Below are positions 1-5,242 of a stretch of 5,242 nucleotides of DNA, in pieces. Every line of letters starts with the position of its first letter. The first letter of the stretch is position 1. Source of the DNA: Alphaproteobacteria bacterium. GTDB lineage: Bacteria > Pseudomonadota > Alphaproteobacteria > SMXP01. Both the position numbers and the translations under genes were made by a program. The notes under the pieces were generated by a model. The model did no database searches. It had not been told where the DNA came from and saw nothing but the letters and a program-made list of their open reading frames with translations. The DNA is taken from the NCBI GenBank assembly GCA_028280675.1, contig JANQLI010000042.1, positions 1 to 5,242 on the forward strand, read 5' to 3'.

Positions 1-1052
1 CGCCTGTGCGGGTGAAAAAAAAGACGGTCTGGGAAAACACCTGGTGTCATTTACAGCACTTCCGCCGCCATCCGAAAACCCTCAAGAAGTTGCAAGGCAA
101 ACGGTATGGCCGCGACCCGAAAGTGCTGTTGGTTGCGCCAATGTCCGGGCACTTCGCCACACTTCTGCGCGGCACTGTTGAGGCGATGTTGCCGGAACAT
201 GATGTTTACATCACCGACTGGACGGACGCCCGCATGGTGCCGATTTCACGTGGGCGCTTTGACCTCAATGACTTCATCGACACGATCATGGACATGCTGC
301 GCCATTTGGGGCCGGACGTGCATGTGATGGCAGTGTGCCAGCCGGGCCCGGCCGTGCTCGCAGCAACAGCTTTGCTTGCGGAAGATAATGATCCCGCACA
401 GCCCGCCTCTTTGACAATTATGGGCAGCCCCATCGACCCGCGTAAATCACCGACTGTGCCCAACTTGCTGGCGGAACAAAAACCACTGCAATGGTTTCAA
501 GACAATGTGATTATGTCTGTGCCGTTCCCTAATCCCGGCGCCATGCGCCGCGTTTATCCGGGGTTTATCCAGCTCAGCAGTTTTATGGCGATGAACCAAG
601 ACACCCATGTGGATGCGCATAAGCGTTATTTCGCCAGCCTCGTGAAAGGCGATGGAGACAGCGCAGCCAAACACCGCAAATTCTATGATGAATATTTAGC
701 GGTGATGGATCTCACGGAAGAATTTTACCTGCAAACCATGGAAGAGATTTTCCAGAAACACCTCTTGCCCAAAGGGGCTTTTGTGCATCGCGGCCGTGTC
801 GTGAATCCAGCAGCAATCCGCACCACCGCGCTGATGACCATTGAAGGGGAGCTCGACGATATTTCCGGCATTGGCCAAACCCAGGCGGCCCATGATCTCT
901 GCGTCAATATTCCGGACGATCGCCAGATCGATTATATTCAACCAGGTGTTGGGCATTACGGTGTGTTTAACGGGTCGCGCTGGCGCAACGAAATTCAACC
1001 GCGTGTGCGCGACTTTATACGGTCTTTCCCGAAGCGCCCGCAAACAATCTAG
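1..1052 (+). CDS. phaZ: Intracellular polyhydroxybutyrate (PHB) depolymerase, 5'-truncated by the window edge
   Basis: This enzyme hydrolyses intracellular PHB granules to 3-hydroxybutyrate oligomers and monomers, mobilising stored carbon in the cytoplasm at the granule surface. The frame is open to the left edge (first whole codon at base 3), so the GTG at base 6 is internal rather than a start. Numbering from that GTG, 348 residues are visible. They show the APMSGH and LLRGTV motifs (residues 44-58), a cysteine nucleophile in AVCQP (Cys111) where lipases carry serine, an aspartate in GELDDISG (Asp284 or 285) and a histidine in GVGHYGVF (His317). From memory, the Ralstonia eutropha PhaZ triad is Cys183, Asp355 and His388 in a protein of about 419 residues. 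The spacing here fits with a constant offset of about 71-72, so roughly 70 N-terminal residues lie outside the window and the catalytic core is complete. The gene ends in TAG. No hairpin terminator is visible after it. Family assignment is confident; granule association is inferred from the family. Confidence 0.93.
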   Translation, partial: PVRVKKKTVWENTWCHLQHFRRHPKTLKKLQGKRYGRDPKVLLVAPMSGHFATLLRGTVEAMLPEHDVYITDWTDARMVPISRGRFDLNDFIDTIMDMLRHLGPDVHVMAVCQPGPAVLAATALLAEDNDPAQPASLTIMGSPIDPRKSPTVPNLLAEQKPLQWFQDNVIMSVPFPNPGAMRRVYPGFIQLSSFMAMNQDTHVDAHKRYFASLVKGDGDSAAKHRKFYDEYLAVMDLTEEFYLQTMEEIFQKHLLPKGAFVHRGRVVNPAAIRTTALMTIEGELDDISGIGQTQAAHDLCVNIPDDRQIDYIQPGVGHYGVFNGSRWRNEIQPRVRDFIRSFPKRPQTI

Positions 1053-1117
1053 CGGACGTTTCCTCCCTGCTTATTTTCCATGTTAAACTCGCGGTCTGAT
1101 TCGGAAGACACGAATGT

Positions 1118-1121
1118 GAGG
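1118..1121 (+). promoter_or_regulatory. Ribosome binding site of the YgjP-like metalloprotease gene
   Basis: GAGG lies five bases before the ATG at 1127, a normal Shine-Dalgarno match and spacing. It supports this ATG as the start. The 74-base gap after phaZ (1053-1126) holds no clear -35/-10 pair, so the gene may have its own weak promoter or be read from phaZ. Confidence 0.55.
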
Positions 1122-1126
1122 CGCAC

Positions 1127-1882
1127 ATGGTTGCGGCACTCAAGCGCATACCAACAAACCCGGTTATCGACATCGATGGACGCACCTATCCTGTTATCGT
1201 GCGCCTCAATCCGCGGGCGCGGCGATTGATTGTGCGCCTTGACCAAAAGGGCCGCATCGTCGTGGTGTCGCCATCGAAACACCGTGTGTCACAAGCCCTT
1301 GCTTTTGCCGAAGAACAAAAAGCCTGGCTCGCCAAGCAATTGCGCGCCATGCCTGCGCCCATTCCTTTTGAGGATCACGCGATTGTGCCTTTTCGCAATA
1401 TCCCCCATCGGCTCACACACAGGCCCACAGCGCGCGGCGGCGTGTGGCGCGAAGAACATGACATCGCCACAGCGGATTTGCCATGCATCATCGTGACAGG
1501 CCGCCCGGAATTTTTTGAACGGCGCGTGACAGATTGGTTCCGCAAAACGGCCAAAGCGGACCTGGCCACACGTTGTGCGGCCTATGCACAGCAATTGAAC
1601 TTACGGCCGACAAAGATTACGGTCCGCGATAGCACATCGCGTTGGGGGTCATGCTCCCACACAGGGACGCTGTCTTTTTCCTGGCGCCTCATTTTTGCGC
1701 CCGCCTTTGTTCTTGATTACGTCGCCGCCCACGAGACGGCGCATCGCATTCATATGCACCATGGACAACCGTTCTGGTCTTTGGTCGATCAGTTAACGGC
1801 ACACCGGGACGCCGCAGAAACATGGCTTTCTGACAAAGGCAATGATTTGCATCTTATTGGCGCGCGATCGCACGCCCTTTAG
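1127..1882 (+). CDS. YgjP/SprT-type zinc-dependent metalloprotease (DUF45 family)
   Basis: This is a predicted cytoplasmic zinc metallopeptidase of the YgjP-like (DUF45, M48-related) family; its substrate and pathway are not established. The protein has 251 residues, close to the usual family length. The N-terminal part (about 15-75) has the alternating beta-strand pattern of the family, with NPRARRLIVRL and a VVSP turn. The C-terminal half carries the two hallmark motifs: SRWGSCS (171-177) followed by a strand ending in SWRL, and the zinc site HETAH (202-206) with a likely third ligand at His212 and then PFW (215-217). Glu203 would be the catalytic base. Small departures are threonine where most members have leucine in HELAH, and HHGQ where many have NHS. 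No signal peptide or membrane segment is seen. It starts at ATG with a GAGG ribosome site and ends in TAG inside a 4-base overlap with the opposing PBP gene. The neighbours give no functional clue. Family confident, function open. Confidence 0.9.
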   Translation: MVAALKRIPTNPVIDIDGRTYPVIVRLNPRARRLIVRLDQKGRIVVVSPSKHRVSQALAFAEEQKAWLAKQLRAMPAPIPFEDHAIVPFRNIPHRLTHRPTARGGVWREEHDIATADLPCIIVTGRPEFFERRVTDWFRKTAKADLATRCAAYAQQLNLRPTKITVRDSTSRWGSCSHTGTLSFSWRLIFAPAFVLDYVAAHETAHRIHMHHGQPFWSLVDQLTAHRDAAETWLSDKGNDLHLIGARSHAL

Positions 1883-1888
1883 GGTGTG
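1871..1888 (+). terminator. Hairpin on the convergent stop codons, weak terminator candidate
   Basis: CACGCCC (1871-1877) can pair with GGGTGTG (1882-1888) across a TTTA loop, giving seven pairs in the plus-strand RNA including one G-U wobble. In the minus-strand RNA the same position is an A-C mismatch, so the hairpin suits the plus-strand transcript better. The loop contains the overlapping stops of both genes. No strong U-run follows on either strand, so it is a poor match to a classical intrinsic terminator. It could instead protect the 3' end or slow convergent polymerases. Confidence 0.35.
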
Positions 1889-3954
1889 GCGTTTACATTA
1901 TCGGGACCGAACCCATTCAAGACGCGTGAGAAAAAACGGGATACAGCATTACCGTCACGATCCGTGCGCGCAATACGGGACGCACCGGTTCCCGGCAAAT
2001 CCCGCACCGCATAGACGGCCTGCGCGGGTTGCATGATGTCGCGCCAGATGATGGCTGGCACGCGCCCGCCTGTGACGTTTTTCATTGGCGAAAAATTATC
2101 ATTGCCTACCCATACACCTGTGACCAGATCCGCCGTATAGCCGATGAACCACGCATCGCGGCTGTCTTGACTGGTGCCTGTCTTGCCAGCAACGGGACGG
2201 CCCGTGAGTTGGGCGCGGCGGCCAGTTCCCACGCGCACCGTTTCGCGCAGCATGTCATTCATCGCCGCGACATCGCCCAAAGAGAGGATCACCGGTTGAA
2301 CATAATTTTCACGTTCATAAAGCACCGCCCCATCCTTTGTGGCGATCCGGGTCAAACCATGCGGCGCGACAAACCGTCCGCCATTGGCGAACACCGCATA
2401 AGCCGCCACCAATTCCAGCATGGTGACTTCAGATGTGCCAAGCGCAAGCGAGCGATTGGCGGTCAGCGGCGAGAGCACCCCAAGCCGTTCGGCCGTGCGC
2501 ACAATCGCGGAACTCCCGACGTCTTGGGCAAGGCGCACCGCGGCTGTATTGACTGAATGCGCAAGGGCTTCTTGCAACGTGATGCGTCCGCGATAGGTTT
2601 TTGAGAAATTTTTAGGCGACCAATTGCCAATCCGGATCGGCGCATCTTCGACCAGGGACTGCGGCGTCAAACCATCCTCAATGGCGCTTAAATACACAAA
2701 AGGCTTGAAGGCGGAGCCTGGTTGACGGCGGGCTTGCGTCACACGGTTATATTGCGAATAACGATAAGACCGCCCGCCGATCATCGCGCGCACTTCCCCT
2801 TGCGGCGACAGCGTAAGAACAGCCCCTTCAGATACATTCAACGCTTTACCATCACGCGCAAGGCTCAATTCCAAAGCCTTTTCCGCTTGGCGTTGCACAT
2901 TCATATCCAGCGTTGTTTCGACAACAAGATCCGCGTTCGTCTCGCCGATATAATCCGGGATTTGATCGACAATCCAATCGACGAAATAGTTGACATTTTT
3001 CGTGCTGCTCGGTTGCGCCAATCGGGGCGGTGTTTGATCGGCGCGGGCGCGCTCAAGCGGTGTAAGGAAACCCACTTCGACCATTTTATCCAACACAAGC
3101 TCTGTGCGTTCTTGCGATAATCGCTTGCTGTTTGTTGGGGAATAGCGTGATGGCGCTTTCAGCAAACCGGCCAACAGCGCCGCTTCACTGAGAGTCACGC
3201 GCGCTGCCGTCTTGCCAAAATAGCGCGTTGAGGCCGCATCAATGCCATAGGCGCCTGCGCCTAAATACACACGATTGAGATAGAGTGAGAGAATTTGATC
3301 TTTGGTAAAGCGTTGCTCAAGCCAGAGGGCCAGCATCACTTCTTGAATTTTACGTTTGATATTGCGTTCAGGCGTCAAAAACAAATTCTTCGCAAGCTGC
3401 TGTGTGATGGTGCTGCCGCCTTGCACGATCCGCCCGGCCTGCCAATTGGCAACCGCCGCCCGCGCCAGGCCAATCGCATCAATACCAATGTGATGATAAA
3501 ACCGGCGATCCTCAATCGCGAGGACCGCTTGCGGCACATATGGCGGCAAATCCTCAATCGTGACAGGCAGACCGTATGACAAGCCATGGGTCGCGATGGT
3601 CTCGCCGCGGCGATCGATCAGTGTGATGCTTGGGCGATGATTGACAGTCCACAGGGTCGAGGTGTCGGGCAAATCCATCGCGAAGTAAAAGGCAATCCCA
3701 CCAACGCCCATCAATGCCCAAATGGCGAGAACCGCCACCCAATATGAGGCGCGCGCGTACGCCTGCCAACGCCAACGCTTCACAGCGTTGACGCGGCGGC
3801 GTATCCCCCGCTTCATCTTTGAAAGCACATTTGGTGAGCGTTTATAGACACGTCGTTTGGACTTACGCGGTGAAGATGACGTCCGCCGTCTCGCGCCCCC
3901 TTTTGTGCGAGACTTGGATGTCTTCTTGCGTCCTGACGCCCCCATGGCGCTCAC
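1879..3954 (-). CDS. PBP1A-family bifunctional peptidoglycan glycosyltransferase/transpeptidase (class A PBP)
   Basis: This enzyme polymerises lipid II into glycan strands and cross-links the peptides in the periplasm, anchored in the inner membrane. The 691-residue protein starts with a cytoplasmic tail (1-70) holding 26 Lys/Arg and no acidic residue, then one membrane segment (about 71-92). The GT51 domain (about 105-275) shows EDRRFYHHIGID (catalytic Glu148), QGGSTITQQLAKN (178-190) and RKIQE (second Glu205). The transpeptidase domain (about 370-640) has the SxxK motif SAFK (Ser414 nucleophile, Lys417), the SxN motif SVN (467-469) and KTGT (591-594). It is shorter than E. coli PBP1a (about 850 residues) and has little room for an extra OB-like insert between the domains. 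The start is GTG at 3954, or an ATG three codons in at 3945. It lies downstream of gyrB on the same strand, 106 bases away. I leave the symbol blank because alphaproteobacteria have several class A paralogues (mrcA, pbpC, pbpX and others) and the subtype is not decided here. Confidence 0.95.
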   Translation of the reverse strand: MSAMGASGRKKTSKSRTKGGARRRTSSSPRKSKRRVYKRSPNVLSKMKRGIRRRVNAVKRWRWQAYARASYWVAVLAIWALMGVGGIAFYFAMDLPDTSTLWTVNHRPSITLIDRRGETIATHGLSYGLPVTIEDLPPYVPQAVLAIEDRRFYHHIGIDAIGLARAAVANWQAGRIVQGGSTITQQLAKNLFLTPERNIKRKIQEVMLALWLEQRFTKDQILSLYLNRVYLGAGAYGIDAASTRYFGKTAARVTLSEAALLAGLLKAPSRYSPTNSKRLSQERTELVLDKMVEVGFLTPLERARADQTPPRLAQPSSTKNVNYFVDWIVDQIPDYIGETNADLVVETTLDMNVQRQAEKALELSLARDGKALNVSEGAVLTLSPQGEVRAMIGGRSYRYSQYNRVTQARRQPGSAFKPFVYLSAIEDGLTPQSLVEDAPIRIGNWSPKNFSKTYRGRITLQEALAHSVNTAAVRLAQDVGSSAIVRTAERLGVLSPLTANRSLALGTSEVTMLELVAAYAVFANGGRFVAPHGLTRIATKDGAVLYERENYVQPVILSLGDVAAMNDMLRETVRVGTGRRAQLTGRPVAGKTGTSQDSRDAWFIGYTADLVTGVWVGNDNFSPMKNVTGGRVPAIIWRDIMQPAQAVYAVRDLPGTGASRIARTDRDGNAVSRFFSRVLNGFGPDNVNATP

Positions 3955-3957
3955 ACG

Positions 3958-3963
3958 TCCCCT
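3958..3963 (-). promoter_or_regulatory. Ribosome binding site of the PBP gene, start choice ambiguous
   Basis: Read on the minus strand, AGGGGA is followed three bases later by CGT and then the GTG at 3954, and 12 bases later by the ATG at 3945. The first spacing is a little short and the second a little long. Both starts are in frame and differ by three residues (Met-Ser-Ala), so the protein is essentially unchanged either way. Confidence 0.5.
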
Positions 3964-4020
3964 AAATAGCTACAACATCGCGGCGAAGTGCCATCGAAGG
4001 GGGCGAATCTAGAGAAAGAG

Positions 4021-4057
4021 GGTTAACGAGATATGAAGAATGGTTAACGGTTGTTAA
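4021..4057 (-). promoter_or_regulatory. Cluster of three TTAAC-type boxes upstream of the PBP gene, CtrA-like
   Basis: GGTTAACG occurs twice, at 4021-4028 and 4042-4049, exactly 21 bases apart. A third TTAA lies at 4054, 10 bases from the second, so all three sit on about the same face of the helix. The last two form a perfect dyad, TTAAC-GGTT-GTTAA (4044-4057). On the minus strand 4040-4047 reads TTAACCAT, which from memory matches the CtrA half-site seen in Caulobacter-type alphaproteobacteria; the full CtrA box is TTAA-N7-TTAA, whereas the spacing here is N6. The cluster begins about 65 bases upstream of the PBP start, a sensible position for a promoter operator. No strong sigma-70 -35/-10 pair stands out. 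The regulator is an inference. Confidence 0.4.
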
Positions 4058-4060
4058 TGT

Positions 4061-5242
4061 TTACACATCCAAATTGGCGACATTCAGCGCATTGTCTTGG
4101 ATAAATTCGCGCCGCGGTTCGACCACATCGCCCATCAACTTGGCAAAGAGATCATCAGCAACGTCCAGCTCATCAATCTTGACCTGCAACAAAGAACGCG
4201 ATTGCTCATCAAGAGTGGTTTCCCATAATTGCTCCGGGTTCATTTCCCCAAGACCTTTATAACGCTGCATGGAGATGCCTTTGCGGCCCGCGGTATAAAT
4301 CGCATCAAGCAATTGCGAGGGAGCGCGGATCTCAATATCCTTGTCTTTAAGGCGAAGCGTTGCCGCTTTAATGTAAATATCTTGCAGATCTTGCGCCCAC
4401 GCATCCAAACGCCGCGCGTCCGCACTTGACATCAAGGGCCCATCAATCGTGCGCACTTCTTTCACACCGCGCAATTCACGCACAAACACAAGACCGCCAT
4501 CGGCGGTGGGCTCCCCGGTCCAGCCGCGTTCAATTTCAGGCAAAAGCAAGTCCAACCGCCGGGCAATATAAGCTGCGGCTTCATCGGCTTTTGCAGAATC
4601 CGCAAGCACATCTGGATTAAGCGCGCCAGCGATCGCGGCCTGTTCGACAACAAATTTCGGATATTTGTGTGAGAGATTGTCAACGATATTTTTCACCGCC
4701 CGCGCTTTTTGTATGATCTCATAAAGATCGGCGCCCGCGCGTTGTTCGCCGGTGTACAATGTCAGAACAGCCTCTTGCGATCCTTCAGCGATAAGGTAAT
4801 CCTCAAGAGCAGCTTCATCTTTGAGATATTGTTCTGCATTGCCTTTCTTCACTTTATAGAGCGGCGGCTGCGCAATATAGAGATACCCGTTTTCAATCAG
4901 CTCCGGCATTTGGCGGTAAAAGAACGTGAGCAGAAGCGTGCGAATATGCGATCCGTCAACATCGGCATCCGTCATAATGATGATCTTGTGATAGCGCAGT
5001 TTACTGAGATCGAAATCGTTGCGCCCAATGCCGGTTCCGAGCGCGGTAATCAGTGTACCGATCTCTTGACTGCCGAGCATTTTATCAAAGCGGGCGCGCT
5101 CGACATTTAAGATTTTTCCGCGCAACGGCAATATGGCTTGATTAGAGCGATCGCGGGCTTGCTTGGCCGACCCGCCCGCTGAATCACCCTCAACAATAAA
5201 AAGTTCGGCCTTGGCCGGGTCGCGTTCTTGGCGATCGGCCAG
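4061..5242 (-). CDS. gyrB: DNA gyrase subunit B, C-terminal half (5' end beyond the window)
   Basis: GyrB is the ATPase subunit of gyrase; with GyrA (A2B2) it introduces negative supercoils into DNA. The visible 393 residues cover the Toprim domain and the C-terminal part; the ATPase and transducer domains (roughly 400 residues) lie past the right edge. Counting from the edge, the Toprim motifs are EGDSAGG (18-24, catalytic Glu18), PLRGKILNVE just after, and TDADVDG (91-97, the magnesium-binding aspartates). DADVDGSHIRTLLLTFF is the GyrB form; ParE usually has a different version at this spot. The conserved QRYKGLGEMNPEQLW motif follows at about 326, and the protein ends in ANLDV, typical of GyrB. 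The stretch between the Toprim core and the QRYKGLGEMN motif (about 120-320) corresponds to the insert of gram-negative GyrB. The frame is open to the edge; the TTG at 5131 is an internal leucine codon. It ends in TAA, 106 bases before the PBP start, without a clear terminator. Confidence 0.96.
   Translation of the reverse strand: MADRQERDPAKAELFIVEGDSAGGSAKQARDRSNQAILPLRGKILNVERARFDKMLGSQEIGTLITALGTGIGRNDFDLSKLRYHKIIIMTDADVDGSHIRTLLLTFFYRQMPELIENGYLYIAQPPLYKVKKGNAEQYLKDEAALEDYLIAEGSQEAVLTLYTGEQRAGADLYEIIQKARAVKNIVDNLSHKYPKFVVEQAAIAGALNPDVLADSAKADEAAAYIARRLDLLLPEIERGWTGEPTADGGLVFVRELRGVKEVRTIDGPLMSSADARRLDAWAQDLQDIYIKAATLRLKDKDIEIRAPSQLLDAIYTAGRKGISMQRYKGLGEMNPEQLWETTLDEQSRSLLQVKIDELDVADDLFAKLMGDVVEPRREFIQDNALNVANLDV

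Noticed and set aside
6..8. GTG at base 6 as the real phaZ start
   Set aside because: The frame stays open to the window edge, no ribosome site can be seen, and the triad spacing shows about 70 residues of a normal PhaZ are missing upstream.
1060..1090. Possible promoter TTTCCT ... TTAAAC between phaZ and the metalloprotease gene
   Set aside because: The hexamers match the consensus poorly and the element would be one of many such AT-rich stretches; I cannot support it.
2029..2556. A 175-codon plus-strand open frame antisense to the PBP gene
   Set aside because: It lies fully inside a gene with all catalytic motifs intact, has no recognisable domain and no convincing ribosome site; its composition is what the complement of a coding strand gives.
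4044..4057. TTAAC-GGTT-GTTAA as the gyrB terminator
   Set aside because: The stem is five mostly A/T pairs with no U-run after it, too weak for a terminator; it fits a protein-binding dyad better.
4709..5110. A 133-codon plus-strand open frame antisense to gyrB
   Set aside because: It covers the conserved Toprim part of gyrB and looks like a shadow of that constrained sequence.
5129..5131. TTG at 5131 as a start for a short gyrB-like protein
   Set aside because: The frame continues to the edge and encodes the conserved EGDSAGG Toprim motif upstream of this codon.
1..5242. A new defence, mobile or biosynthetic system in this window
   Set aside because: The four genes belong to well-known families, fill nearly all of the sequence and show no phage, transposon, repeat-array or toxin-antitoxin signature.

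Overview
The window reads as ordinary chromosomal DNA from an alphaproteobacterium. The basis is the protein content (a cysteine-type intracellular PHB depolymerase, an alphaproteobacterial-looking class A PBP with a long basic N-terminal tail, and a GyrB of the gram-negative type), the moderate GC, and DNA-level signs seen in Caulobacter-type bacteria: scarce GANTC sites and TTAAC boxes in front of a cell-wall gene. I cannot name the genus. I see no mobile element, CRISPR, tRNA or rRNA, and no recognisable new multi-gene system.

Layout. Left edge, plus strand: a PHB depolymerase (phaZ) that lacks about 70 N-terminal residues because the window starts inside it. After a 74-base gap comes a complete plus-strand gene for a YgjP/SprT-type zinc metalloprotease (1127-1882). 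It meets head-on a complete minus-strand gene for a bifunctional PBP1A-family peptidoglycan synthase (1879-3954). The two stop codons interlock in a 4-base overlap that forms the loop of a small hairpin. Upstream of the PBP gene is a 106-base intergenic region with phased TTAAC boxes, then the C-terminal half of gyrB, also minus strand, running off the right edge.

How the genes relate. phaZ releases hydroxybutyrate from storage granules, the metalloprotease has no firmly known role, PBP1A builds the cell wall, and GyrB supercoils DNA. They do not form a pathway. gyrB and the PBP gene are co-directional and could share some read-through, because no convincing terminator separates them. The TTAAC boxes suggest the PBP gene also has its own, possibly cell-cycle-linked, promoter. 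The main points of interest are the TTAAC/dyad region, the GANTC scarcity, an enrichment of GCGATCGC octamers, and the interlocked convergent stops with their hairpin.
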